The translations under genes were made by a program, and so were the position numbers. The notes under the pieces are model-generated. The model was not told the origin of the DNA. It saw only the letters and a list, made by a program, of their open reading frames with translations, and ran no database searches. DNA of 64,000 nucleotides. Source: Clostridium culturomicium (GTDB taxonomy: Bacteria > Bacillota > Clostridia > Clostridiales > Clostridiaceae). Where the stretch lies: the NCBI RefSeq assembly GCF_000821305.1, contig NZ_CCXK01000017.1:994159-1058158 (forward strand), read 5' to 3'. Within the stretch, counting starts at the first letter, position 1; every line of letters begins with the position of its first letter. Of this stretch, positions 37,940 to 46,236 are shown in pieces.

Positions 37940-38028
37940 TAATTTCTAACTTAAATTGATAATTGAATTTCTAATTTGAATTCCTAACTTGAACTCCCAG
38001 CTGAATTTCTAACTTAAATTAATCCTAA
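37940..38028. repeat. Imperfect tandem repeats between ECF gene and its terminator
   Basis: Four imperfect copies of a ~18-24 nt unit of the form GAATTTCTAACTTAAATT. No coding potential. It lies inside the 37717-38070 gap, where only the terminator is otherwise recognisable. Confidence 0.6.
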
Positions 38029-38070
38029 GTACTAACTCTTAAGCTAGACTTGACTATCATCTTTAAATTA

Positions 38071-38670
38071 TTAAGCTTCAACTGCCCCCTTTTTCTTCAT
38101 TGGCTCATAATTATCTGGTCTAAGTGCTCTCGGTAATGATGAAATCACAAAATATAAAATCATACAAGTACCAATTTTATCTATAAGATTATTAAACACC
38201 TTAGCTATAAAAGAGGCTGCAAAAATACTTGCTCCACTTTCCTTAATCCACATAACAGCAATATCAGAAACTGTACCAGTTAATCCTCCATAAACATACA
38301 CTCCAATTGGAGTTCCAATTAACGGAGCCACTATACTAAGAACAAGTCCAATAATAATAGATGAAGTAAAACTAAACTTAACCTTTCTAAATACAAAACC
38401 TACAACTAAACCAATTACAATACTTACTATCATAAAAGGCATTCCTTGAGGATTTGTTAAAATACTAGATATAAAGTTACTCGCTCCTCCGACAGCTGCA
38501 CCATACCAAGGCCCAAAGTAAATGGCCATAAATACGGTTCCAATAGTATCTAAATAAAGTGGTGCCTTAATAGCACTTGTAATAAAACCCAGTACTACAT
38601 TAAGAGCAATTGCAAGACCTGCAAAAATAAGGATTTGTGTAGACGAAAACTTTTTATTCATATTGTTCAT
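38071..38670 (-). CDS. ECF transporter S component (CD3073-like)
   Basis: 199 aa, about five to six membrane helices. STQILIFAGLAIALNVVLGF is the ECF N-terminus and YFGPWYGAAVGGASNFISSI the family loop. It follows the TudS-like desulfidase gene by 84 nt on the same strand. This two-gene pair is the arrangement annotated in Clostridioides as CD3072/CD3073 (recollection of database names). The substrate is unknown; a sulphur-substituted compound is likely given the partner. SD AAGGGG precedes the ATG. Confidence 0.82.
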   Translation of the reverse strand: MNNMNKKFSSTQILIFAGLAIALNVVLGFITSAIKAPLYLDTIGTVFMAIYFGPWYGAAVGGASNFISSILTNPQGMPFMIVSIVIGLVVGFVFRKVKFSFTSSIIIGLVLSIVAPLIGTPIGVYVYGGLTGTVSDIAVMWIKESGASIFAASFIAKVFNNLIDKIGTCMILYFVISSLPRALRPDNYEPMKKKGAVEA

Positions 38671-38754
38671 TTGAATTTCCCCTTAACTATATTTAAATTA
38701 TATTCCATTCGTAATAAATCCATTAAATCTCTGTATCAAGAGACCCATAACTAT

Positions 38755-39297
38755 TTATAAAAACAGTTTTTCAAAATCATTTAAACTAATCATGTCTATA
38801 TCTAACTCATTTTTATGTAGTAACTCTTCTAAAACCTCCATAAAAACCCCCTTTTCCTTCTTAGGATGTATTCCCTGAAGCATAGAACTAAGATTAGGAT
38901 TGCTCGATAGCTCTCCGCCCCACTGTCCACAATAGGTTAAATTCACCCCACAGCTTGGACTACCATCTATGCCCATAATTCCTAGCACTTGAAACCTTTC
39001 GCTATTACAAACATACTCCTTCATCTGCAAAACAAACGGTTCAAGCATACTCTTACAGTTCTCTCTGTAAAAGGGATTGTCAAACTGCTCCTTTGCGTGC
39101 CCCCATCTTCTAGCTCCATAAAGATTAAACTCAGGACAAGGCAACTGAATCATATGTATATCTTTCTCTATAGCCTTTAACAAAAACTTCTTTCGTAAAA
39201 GCTCCTCCTCTTTAAGGCCCCTGCTTATTACTACCTCAACCTTTGAAGCAGTATTTAAAACACAATGACTTACAAAAACAATCTTCTTCACTGTCAT
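38755..39297 (-). CDS. TudS-related desulfidase (DUF523-like, CD3072-like)
   Basis: 180 aa. Three conserved Cys sit in the motifs SHCVLN (Cys12), LPCPEF (Cys54) and GSPSCGV (Cys116), the set that binds the Fe-S cluster in TudS thiouracil desulfidase. TudS removes sulphur from thiolated pyrimidines (established for TudS); this branch is only related to it. Coupling with an ECF S component suggests uptake then desulphuration. SD GGGGAAG precedes the ATG. Confidence 0.82.
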   Translation of the reverse strand: MTVKKIVFVSHCVLNTASKVEVVISRGLKEEELLRKKFLLKAIEKDIHMIQLPCPEFNLYGARRWGHAKEQFDNPFYRENCKSMLEPFVLQMKEYVCNSERFQVLGIMGIDGSPSCGVNLTYCGQWGGELSSNPNLSSMLQGIHPKKEKGVFMEVLEELLHKNELDIDMISLNDFEKLFL

Positions 39298-39572
39298 AAT
39301 ATCTTCCCCTTAGATTATCATTGCTGTAGCTTCTTCATTTGCTACACTACAGTCCACGCTTAATATAGCATCTATTCCATTTAATTACCAATAGGAAATA
39401 TTAATTAATAAATATAATCTATTAGAAATTCTGATAGCTTGTACTCTATTCTAATAGCTGCATTATATTTAGTAATTAAACTTCAATCAGTGAGTTATAC
39501 TTACTTATTTAAAACTGTGATTTAAACTTATATCCATAATTTAGGTTTAATGTAGAATTAAACTTTTCACCC

Positions 39573-39605
39573 CTATAGTGATATTTTTAAAATAAATGTT
39601 GGTAA
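39573..39605 (+). repeat. Dispersed ~33-bp motif, copy 1 (+ orientation)
   Basis: CTATAGTGATATTTTTAA followed directly by AATAAATGTTGGTAA. Nearly identical to the minus-strand copy at 58865-58896. Inverted relative to the copy at 41402-41434, the two bracketing the transposase-like gene. Confidence 0.8.
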
Positions 39606-39659
39606 AGATAAAATAAATCTCCTTCGAATATAAGAGGAATCTATCTAAGTCATAATAAC

Positions 39660-40030
39660 ATAAGTCATAATATCTCAATTTATTGCTTCACTTTTTAGTA
39701 TTCAAACCATAAATATTTTAATAACCTTTTATGACTAAAAGTATCTCACACCTACTATATGTAACCAATAACATCCCATGCTTATATATAACCAATGATA
39801 TTTTATGTCTACTATATATAACTCATGATATTTTAAATTTATTCTTATAGAAAAATATTTCATACCTTCTTTATAGCCAAAATGTCTTATATCTACTTTA
39901 CATATCATAATGTTTTACATCTTATTCCATAAATAAAATATCTCATGTCTTCTTTAATACTTCAAAGTATTTATATCTAATTTTATAAGCAAAAAAATCT
40001 AACATCTAATTTCTTAAGCAAAAATATTAC
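39660..40030. repeat. Degenerate 27-30-nt tandem repeat, about 11-12 units
   Basis: Successive units begin ATNTCTACTTT and end AATATTTT (for example ATGTCTACTATATATAACTC then ATGATATTTT). The unit length drifts between 27 and 30 nt and no reading frame is kept. There are no spacers, so it is not a CRISPR array. Confidence 0.65.
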
Positions 40031-40050
40031 ATATCAATCTCCATATCAAG

Positions 40051-40932
40051 TTAGAATTCTAATGAAGTCAGCCTTTTGATTTTACTTGACTTTATGTAAT
40101 GCTCATGAAGAACATCATCATAAATTCTTTTAAAAATCCAGCTCAAATCAAAGGATTTGCTTATACATCCAACTTTAACTAAACCCAAATAATTGCTTAA
40201 ATACTTAGTCGATATACCATGCGTTCTATACATTAAAGCTTTATAGGAATATAAAATTTCCCTAACTTTGTCTACAGATAAATCATCCACTGGTATTTTT
40301 AATCTTTTATTGTTATTTTTAGCAAACACTTTAATATAGTTATTTCCAAAGCTTGATATAAATGTTCTAGGCGCTAACTTTGAGTAAATCAGCTTCTCAA
40401 AATTATTCCTACTCCAAATACGCCTGGAATAAGGCATATTTAAGATATTATTATTGGAATCATAAGAAAAAATCATCCAAAGCTTTTCCCTTGGTTCTGT
40501 TGGTGCAGTTTTAGAACCCTTATAACTCTCATTTATAAAATGATGGATCATAAATACATGATTTGACAATAACTCAGTGTCAGTTAAGACCTTTAAAACA
40601 TTTAAAAATTTATGTCTCCAATAGAAAGCAGTTACTATGCTTATATTTAAAGCATCTGAGCAAAATTGCAATGACCTTCCCTCCGTTTGAAGAAAGCAAA
40701 ACCACTTCCAAACCTCAGTTGGCTTTTTCGAATAATACCAAATTGTATTAGTTCTTATAGAAAATGTACGATCGCAGCACTTACACTTAAAGCGAGGAAT
40801 ATTTTTATACCTTCCATACTTAATAAACTCTTCACTTTTACAATGTGGACATGCCGAAACCTTGGATAAGTCATTTAAGCCCAAACTTTCTACACCATTC
40901 AAACTCACATTTTTCTCTTCATTGCTTAACAT
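40051..40932 (-). CDS. Zinc-ribbon transposase-like protein (IS1595/IS1-like), probably inactive
   Basis: About 293 aa. An N-terminal zinc ribbon (ACPHCKSEEF, FKCKCCDRTFS) and TNTIWYYSKKPTEVWKWFCF are typical of IS1595-like transposases. The region that should carry the first catalytic Asp reads FMIHHFINESYKGSK instead of a D-E-T motif. The second site (normally S-D-G) reads SSFGNNYIKVFAKN, so key DDE residues look lost. The start is the third codon (ATG, SD GAGGTG). It could be a domesticated DNA-binding protein or a dead transposase. Confidence 0.7.
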   Translation of the reverse strand: MLSNEEKNVSLNGVESLGLNDLSKVSACPHCKSEEFIKYGRYKNIPRFKCKCCDRTFSIRTNTIWYYSKKPTEVWKWFCFLQTEGRSLQFCSDALNISIVTAFYWRHKFLNVLKVLTDTELLSNHVFMIHHFINESYKGSKTAPTEPREKLWMIFSYDSNNNILNMPYSRRIWSRNNFEKLIYSKLAPRTFISSFGNNYIKVFAKNNNKRLKIPVDDLSVDKVREILYSYKALMYRTHGISTKYLSNYLGLVKVGCISKSFDLSWIFKRIYDDVLHEHYIKSSKIKRLTSLEF

Positions 40933-41137
40933 TACCACACCTCTTTTCTACTGATTAGAACTTTATTTAAACTATAATTTCACCTTTGCTTTTCCTTTAC
41001 TTTTCCTTTGTTCTTACTTTCATTTTATTTTTTATTTTTTATTTACTTTTGCTTTGATATTAATCTTTGTTTAACTTTTATCTTTATTTTTGTTTAACTC
41101 TTAATATTATCTTCGTTTTATATAAAATTCAATTTCA

Positions 41138-41198
41138 CCTTTGATTTACTTTAATTCACTTTGATTTACTTTAATTTACTTTGACTTACTTTTATTTT
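41138..41198. repeat. Decamer repeat, six copies in phase with the DNA helix
   Basis: Consecutive 10-bp units ACTTTGATTT / ACTTTAATTC / ACTTTGATTT / ACTTTAATTT / ACTTTGACTT / ACTTTTATTT. Phased T-tracts of this period usually cause intrinsic curvature. Confidence 0.85.
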
Positions 41199-41401
41199 AA
41201 CTTGTGTCTTTCTTTCTTATTTTTACTCTAGCTATTATTTTTACATTTATTTTAGTTTTACTTCAGATTTAAATTTGTTTTTCTGATTGGCATTAACTTC
41301 GTTTTTAACTTTTCTCACAAAGATTAGAATTTACCTTACAAATTCCTTGAAAGCTTTTATTTATCTTAATTATTGCCACCTACTTAAGATAAATATCACC
41401 A

Positions 41402-41434
41402 CCACCAACATTTATTTGTAAAATACTCACATAG
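41402..41434 (-). repeat. Dispersed ~33-bp motif, copy 2 (- orientation)
   Basis: Minus strand: CTATGTGAGTATTTTAC followed by AAATAAATGTTGGTGG. Inverted partner of the copy at 39573-39605. Confidence 0.8.
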
Positions 41435-41503
41435 AGTGATAAAGTTGTTATCCCCCCTCTACATCTTCATATTTTTTACATAACCACTAATTTTGTGTAT
41501 AAA

Positions 41504-41548
41504 AAATAGACCTTCTAACTCCATAACATTGATCTAGAAAGTCTATTT
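41504..41548 (-). terminator. Terminator of the xanthine dehydrogenase genes
   Basis: Stem of 8 + 5 bp with one mismatch (AAATAGAC..TTCTA / TAGAA..GTCTATTT), followed on the minus strand by a run of six T. It closes the Mo-subunit transcription unit. Confidence 0.88.
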
Positions 41549-41634
41549 ATATTTGTGATTTTATTTATATTTATGACTTAATTTATATTTATGACTATTT
41601 AATTTGAGACTTTAAGTGTATGCTCCATACAGAT

Positions 41635-42651
41635 TTACTGATTTTTTTCTGCAATGGCTAATAGTAACCTATCACAAGTTACAGGTATGCTTGTAAATCG
41701 AATTCCCACAGCATCATATATGGCATTAAGTATGGCCGGTGCTGTTGGAATCATTACTGGTTCTCCAATACCTTTTGCTCCATAGGGACCTGTTTCTTCG
41801 ATAGCTTCAATGAAGTGTGTTTCTATATGTGGCACATCCTTGCTGGTTGGAATGATATAATCTGAAAAGTTTCTATTTTTAATAGATCCTTTATTCACTT
41901 CTATCTCTTCCATTAATGCATAGCCTATACCCATTGCAACTCCACCTTCTGCCTGGCCTTCTGCTGATACTGGATTTATGATTTTTCCAGCATCATTGAT
42001 GGCTACCACATCTAACACATCTACCTTTCCTGTTTCATCATCTACCTCTACAGTGACTCTTTGAGCTCCAAAGGTATATGGCCAATAGGGATTTCCTTGG
42101 CCTGTTTCCATATTTATGGTGGTGGTATCAGCTTTGAAGTATCCATCCACCTTAGTGGAAAGCCCGCAATCCTTCATTTTGCTATAAATATATTTTAAAT
42201 CTTCTTCCTTTAATCTCTTACTGTTTTCACTGTCTCTCTCTTCCATATCTCCTTTATCACAGCAGTGAGGGTTTCCTTCTGCAAAATCAATTTTCATTTC
42301 TGAAGTTTTTTCATCTACCATGTGCATGTTTTCCCTTAGATTTCTTGCAGCATCTAAAACAGCATTACCTGTGTTGTAAGTTTGTCTGCTGGCTGCTGCA
42401 GTTCCACTGTCCTTTGTTACCTGGGTGCTAGTGAAGATAACTTTTACTAAGTCCTTTTCAACGCCCAAAGCTTCTGCTGCAATCTGCCACATTACACTTA
42501 TTCCACCTGAACCTACATCTGAGACCTCCACGTATATATCTATGTGTCCATCTTCTCGAAGATTAGCATAAGCTCTTGATTCATCAGGGAACCCATTTCC
42601 ATAACCTGTACCATAAAATATTGAGGCATATCCAACTCCACGTTTTTTCAT
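41635..42651 (-). CDS. Xanthine dehydrogenase molybdenum-binding subunit, C-terminal polypeptide
   Basis: About 338 aa from MKKRGVGYASIFYG (SD GGGAGGG before the ATG). It carries the second half of the Mo domain: VSDVGSGGISVMWQIAAEAL, TAAASRQTYNTGNAVL, VVAINDAGKIINPVSAEGQA and GAKGIGEPVMIPTAPAI with the catalytic Glu. Its N-terminus begins exactly where the single-chain family continues after the first half. The first-half stop (TAA) is one base before this ATG. It must pair with the upstream product to form one active site. Shared operon with FAD and Fe-S subunits. Confidence 0.85.
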   Translation of the reverse strand: MKKRGVGYASIFYGTGYGNGFPDESRAYANLREDGHIDIYVEVSDVGSGGISVMWQIAAEALGVEKDLVKVIFTSTQVTKDSGTAAASRQTYNTGNAVLDAARNLRENMHMVDEKTSEMKIDFAEGNPHCCDKGDMEERDSENSKRLKEEDLKYIYSKMKDCGLSTKVDGYFKADTTTINMETGQGNPYWPYTFGAQRVTVEVDDETGKVDVLDVVAINDAGKIINPVSAEGQAEGGVAMGIGYALMEEIEVNKGSIKNRNFSDYIIPTSKDVPHIETHFIEAIEETGPYGAKGIGEPVMIPTAPAILNAIYDAVGIRFTSIPVTCDRLLLAIAEKNQ

Positions 42652-42652
42652 T

Positions 42653-44050
42653 TTATATCCCTCCCTTAACTGCTGCATCTATAGTTTTTTTGGGTTCTAT
42701 TTCATCCACCATTAATTCCAAATCAATTTTTGTATTTCCTTCAGCATCAGAGCTTTCATTTATTGCTTCATACTGTACTGTTTCATCCTCTATTGCTCCA
42801 TACTGCAAAGAAATCTTATCAATTTCAGCCAATTTTTCTAAACATTGTCTTACTCCAACACTGGATTTCAACTCTTGACCTGTAGCTGTTACATCTCCAA
42901 CCTTAAAGGCATTCATGTATCTAAATTTTAATGGATGAATCCCAAGCTTCTCAGCCAGCTGATCCATCTGAGTCTCGGTCGCAATTGGAATTTGAGTTGC
43001 TCCAAAGCCTCTCATAGCACCAGCAAAAGGATTATTAGTATAAATAGCCATACTTCTAATATCCACATTATCAATTCTATAAGGTCCTGTGGCATGAACT
43101 GCTGCTTTTCTAAGCACGTTCATTCCCCAAGAGGCATAAGCTCCTGTGTCTCCATAGATTCGAGCTTCCATGGCGCAAAGAGTTCCATCGATGCGAACTC
43201 CAGTCTTCATATAAATTTTCATCGGATGTCTCTTACTATGGGAAACTGTGGACTCCTCCCTAGAATAAAGAATCTTTACAGGTCTTTTAGTTAAATAAGC
43301 AGCTATGGCCGCATGGCATTGAGGGTTCATATCCTCTCTTGCTCCAAATGCTCCACCAATTGCCATATTATTTATTTTCACTTTGTCCTCTTCAAAACCA
43401 AGACATCTCGCAACTTCTTCTCTATCATAATGAGGATATTGAGTCGCAATATAAACCTCCATAACTCCATCTTCATTAAGCTGTGCCACACAGGCTTCTG
43501 GCTGAAGAAATGCATGCTCAACCATTGGAGTGTTATATAAGCCCTCTACCACATATTTTGCTTCCTTGAAACCTTCCTCCACATTCCCTCTTATAATTTT
43601 TAAATCATAAAGGATATTGGTGCCGTCTCCAAGTATTGGTGCTCCTACCTTTAATGCGTCATCCATATTAAAGATACCTTCAAGCTCTTCATACTGAATT
43701 TGAACCTTATTCAAAGCATTTTTTAAAGAAGCTTTATCCTTTGCTACTACTAAAATAATAGCATCTCCAACTCTTTTAATTAAATCACTTACAAGAGTTG
43801 GTATGTCCTTAAAAATTACTCCATGACTAACTGCTCCTGGAATCATAGTGTGATCGATAACCATTTCTACTCCAGGCATATTTTTAATTTCTTCTAAATT
43901 TATACTTTTTACTCTTCCATAGGGAATGGTGCTACGTTTAATGCCGGCATACAGCATGCCTTCAAGCTCAATATCATCGGGATACACTGCCTTCCCTAAA
44001 ACCTTGTCATAAACATCTGGTCTTATAAGCCCTTTTCCAACAGCCTCCAT
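42653..44050 (-). CDS. Xanthine dehydrogenase molybdenum-binding subunit, N-terminal polypeptide
   Basis: 465 aa. VYDKVLGKAVYPDDIELEGM is the usual start of the Mo subunit. AIGGAFGAREDMNPQCHAAI is the pterin Gln-loop region and AGAMRGFGATQIPIA the substrate Arg region. After LEKLAEID the last ~55 residues (YEAINESSDAEGNTKIDLEL onward) have no family counterpart and are acidic. Typical single-chain subunits are about 770 aa; here the gene stops and a second frame with its own SD continues. Either a real split subunit or an old frameshift that gained a start site. Confidence 0.85.
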   Translation of the reverse strand: MEAVGKGLIRPDVYDKVLGKAVYPDDIELEGMLYAGIKRSTIPYGRVKSINLEEIKNMPGVEMVIDHTMIPGAVSHGVIFKDIPTLVSDLIKRVGDAIILVVAKDKASLKNALNKVQIQYEELEGIFNMDDALKVGAPILGDGTNILYDLKIIRGNVEEGFKEAKYVVEGLYNTPMVEHAFLQPEACVAQLNEDGVMEVYIATQYPHYDREEVARCLGFEEDKVKINNMAIGGAFGAREDMNPQCHAAIAAYLTKRPVKILYSREESTVSHSKRHPMKIYMKTGVRIDGTLCAMEARIYGDTGAYASWGMNVLRKAAVHATGPYRIDNVDIRSMAIYTNNPFAGAMRGFGATQIPIATETQMDQLAEKLGIHPLKFRYMNAFKVGDVTATGQELKSSVGVRQCLEKLAEIDKISLQYGAIEDETVQYEAINESSDAEGNTKIDLELMVDEIEPKKTIDAAVKGGI

Positions 44051-44065
44051 AACTTTCCCCCTACT

Positions 44066-44590
44066 TCATTTCAATATTTTTGCTGCAGAATTTTCCTGTT
44101 CCAATGATATTATTTCTTGTGAATCTTGGTTTTGAAGCATCTGCTGAGCTGTTAAAACTCCCTCCACAATCTTTTCATAACCTGTACATCTGCAAAGATT
44201 ACCTGAAATAGCTTCTCTGATATCTTCCTCTGAAACCTGAAGATTTTCATCTAACAAAGCCTTAGCACTGAGAATCATTCCTGGGGTGCAGTAACCACAT
44301 TGCACTGCTCCAACTTCCATAAATGCCTGCTGAAGCGGGTGAAGCTCTTTTGCAGCAACTCCTTCGATAGTTATGATTTCCTTTCCTTCCATTGAAACCG
44401 CTAATAAAAGACAGGAGTTCATGCTCTTTCCATTTACAATAACTGTGCATGCACCACATTCACCTTCTCCACACCCCTCCTTGGTTCCCTTAAGCCTTGC
44501 TTCATCTCTTATAAAATCTACAAGCCGCATTTCTGGGTCAATGACTTTCTCATATATCTTATCATTTATATTTAGACTAACCTTTACCAT
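44066..44590 (-). CDS. Xanthine dehydrogenase 2Fe-2S subunit
   Basis: 174 aa, two [2Fe-2S] clusters. The plant-type ferredoxin motif is EGCGEGECGACTVIVNGK with the fourth Cys in MNSC. The second cluster domain has AVQCGYCTPGMILSAKALL and ISGNLCRCTGYEKI. It relays electrons from the Mo centre to FAD. It lies four nt after the FAD subunit gene and 15 nt before the Mo subunit. SD AAAGGAG. The C-terminus is about 15 residues longer than usual. Confidence 0.93.
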   Translation of the reverse strand: MVKVSLNINDKIYEKVIDPEMRLVDFIRDEARLKGTKEGCGEGECGACTVIVNGKSMNSCLLLAVSMEGKEIITIEGVAAKELHPLQQAFMEVGAVQCGYCTPGMILSAKALLDENLQVSEEDIREAISGNLCRCTGYEKIVEGVLTAQQMLQNQDSQEIISLEQENSAAKILK

Positions 44591-44593
44591 ATA

Positions 44594-45475
44594 CTAACTC
44601 CTTTCTCCATGGGCATGAAGCCTTTCTTCATTGCCAGCAAGGGCATTGTTTAAAGCTGCTTTAAACACTCCTTTTATAGCCTCCCTTTTAAAAGGCATGG
44701 TCTTACGGCCTCCTATGCTTTTTTCAACGGCCTCACTTAAAATGTTTAATGCCTCTTCCTTAAAGAGCCAGTGAACATGCTTATTAACTGCCACCTTCTC
44801 TAAAGCCGTAACCCTAAAAGGATATCTTCCTACAGCTCCAAGACAAATCTTAATTTCCTTGATTATTCCTCCTTCAAGGTGTACACCCACAGAACTTGAA
44901 AGTCGCGCAATAGCAAGGGAATTTCTTTTTCCAAGTTTATAGTAGCCTGTTGAAGCCTTAGTTTTTGGTATAATTACATTAGTTAGAATTTCATCCTTCT
45001 TAATTCCTTCTCCTCTTAAGTTATTAAAGTATTCTTCACACTGAATTCTTCGTATTCCCTCTAAACTTTCCAGCACAAGAATACCATCGAGGCCTATAAT
45101 GCAAGGTACTGCATCAGCTGCTGACCCCGCATTAATTATGTTTCCCCCAATGGTTGCCGAATTTCTAATCTGAGGAGAACCCATGGTGCTGCTGCAATTT
45201 ATTAAAGAGTTAAAATTATTTCTTATAATTTCACTATTTAATAAATCAGTAAAAGTAGCCATGGCTCCTATACTGATATAATCACCTTGATCAGCTATAG
45301 TTCTTAACTCTTCTATGGCCCCCAGTGAAACCAAATAATCGCACTCCACATCTCCTCCTCTTAAGTTTAAAACTAAATCTGTACCTCCAGCCAAAAGCTT
45401 TACTTTCTCGTGGCTCCTAACTAAATCCTTAGCTTCTTCAAGAGTCTTTGGATGAAAAAAATCTACTAATCCCAT
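44594..45475 (-). CDS. Xanthine dehydrogenase FAD-binding subunit
   Basis: 293 aa. VDFFHPKTLEEAKDLVRSHE, KLLAGGTDLVLNLRGG and MGSPQIRNSATIGGNIINAG (both FAD-binding loops) are typical. The C-terminal domain ends with IGGRKTMPFKREAIKGVF. It passes electrons from the Fe-S subunit to NAD or another carrier. First gene of a FAD / Fe-S / Mo order. SD GGAGGTG overlaps the tail of a repeated hairpin element. Confidence 0.92.
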   Translation of the reverse strand: MGLVDFFHPKTLEEAKDLVRSHEKVKLLAGGTDLVLNLRGGDVECDYLVSLGAIEELRTIADQGDYISIGAMATFTDLLNSEIIRNNFNSLINCSSTMGSPQIRNSATIGGNIINAGSAADAVPCIIGLDGILVLESLEGIRRIQCEEYFNNLRGEGIKKDEILTNVIIPKTKASTGYYKLGKRNSLAIARLSSSVGVHLEGGIIKEIKICLGAVGRYPFRVTALEKVAVNKHVHWLFKEEALNILSEAVEKSIGGRKTMPFKREAIKGVFKAALNNALAGNEERLHAHGERS

Positions 45476-45497
45476 ACCACACCTCCAACATTTATAT

Positions 45498-45533
45498 GAA
45501 ACTCCTTCTTATATTCACTCAAAGGAGTTAGTT
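45498..45533 (+). repeat. Hairpin repeat of the GAAACTCCTT...AAGGAGT type
   Basis: AACTCCTT / AAGGAGTT, 8-bp stem, with TTATATTCACTC in the loop. Matches the two copies upstream of ygeY (54806-54955) but in opposite orientation. It lies between the TetR gene and the FAD subunit. Confidence 0.75.
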
Positions 45534-46124
45534 CTACTTCACTGATGATTGAACTTTCTTTAAAGCCTCTTTTTTCTCACATTGATTCAACATCATTTCT
45601 CCTGCTACTTTAAAATAATCATCTAAAGAGAACTTACCTTCATCAATTAAATATTGAAGGGAAGCTCCAATCATTAGTGAAACCATTATGTAAGGAAGAT
45701 TTTCATCACTGTTTTCTGGAAGTACTTCCTTAATATTTTCTCTCCATATATTAAAAGTCTTTTTAAAGATATCTCTCATTTCCTCATTCACAGTGCTTTG
45801 TACCCAGTAATCAATTTGTGCATATTCCATCTTTTTATTGATTAAAATATCATCCTTTTTCTGTTCGAAAAATCCTTTTATATTTTCATCTAATGACTTA
45901 CTTTTACTGTCGATATAATTACCGCGTCCCCTTGAAAATTCCTCTTGAATACTTTCCAAAAGAGCAACCATAATATCATTCTTCGTTGAAAAATGATAAT
46001 GAAGATTAGCTTGGCTCATATTAGCCTCTTTAGCAATAATATGCATACGTGTTCCACTTATCTTTTCCTTTGAAACTACCTCTAGCGCTGCGTTTAATAT
46101 TTTTCTATCTACATCTCTGTCCAT
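45534..46124 (-). CDS. TetR/AcrR family transcription regulator
   Basis: 196 aa. The N-terminal HTH is typical: RKILNAALEVVSKEKISGTR, MHIIAKEANMSQANLHYHFS, TKNDIMVALLESI. The C-terminal all-helical ligand domain is unassigned (WVQSTVNEEMRDIFKKTF). Its place between guanine deaminase and the xanthine dehydrogenase genes suggests it senses a purine or related metabolite and controls this locus. Target sites are unknown; the dispersed ~33-bp motif in the locus is one candidate (inference). Confidence 0.88.
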   Translation of the reverse strand: MDRDVDRKILNAALEVVSKEKISGTRMHIIAKEANMSQANLHYHFSTKNDIMVALLESIQEEFSRGRGNYIDSKSKSLDENIKGFFEQKKDDILINKKMEYAQIDYWVQSTVNEEMRDIFKKTFNIWRENIKEVLPENSDENLPYIMVSLMIGASLQYLIDEGKFSLDDYFKVAGEMMLNQCEKKEALKKVQSSVK

Positions 46125-46150
46125 CCTTTTTCTCCCGCCTTTACTGTATG

Positions 46151-46189
46151 AATGAAAAATGAAGAATTCTTAATCCTTCATTTTTCATT
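46151..46189. repeat. Perfect 14-bp inverted repeat
   Basis: AATGAAAAATGAAG / CTTCATTTTTCATT with an 11-nt loop, between the TetR gene and guanine deaminase. Hairpin without a clear U-run, so a terminator role is doubtful. A related, imperfect purine tract lies at about 53505-53540. Confidence 0.7.
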
Positions 46190-46236
46190 TCTCATTTTTT
46201 ATCTTCAATTATTAATTATTAATCTTTTATCTTTAT

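Larger units (their letters stand above)
39298..40050. other. Gene-free repeat-rich gap
   Basis: 753 nt without a supported gene. It contains one copy of the ~33-bp dispersed motif (39573-39605) and a long degenerate tandem repeat (about 39660-40030). A small GTAGC/GCTAC hairpin sits at about 39326-39348, upstream of the desulfidase gene. Confidence 0.7.
40939..41634. other. Pyrimidine-rich gap
   Basis: About 700 nt, T-rich on the plus strand, no supported gene. It contains a 10-bp periodic repeat (41138-41198), a dispersed-motif copy (41402-41434) and the terminator of the xanthine dehydrogenase genes (41504-41548). Confidence 0.7.

Noticed and set aside
39660..40030. Possible CRISPR array
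   Set aside because: Units are contiguous, degenerate and without unique spacers, and no cas genes are nearby.
42653..42678. Programmed ribosomal frameshift joining the two Mo-subunit frames
   Set aside because: An A-rich run (AAAAAAA) occurs near 42692, but the second frame has its own strong SD and ATG right at the stop, so reinitiation explains it more simply.
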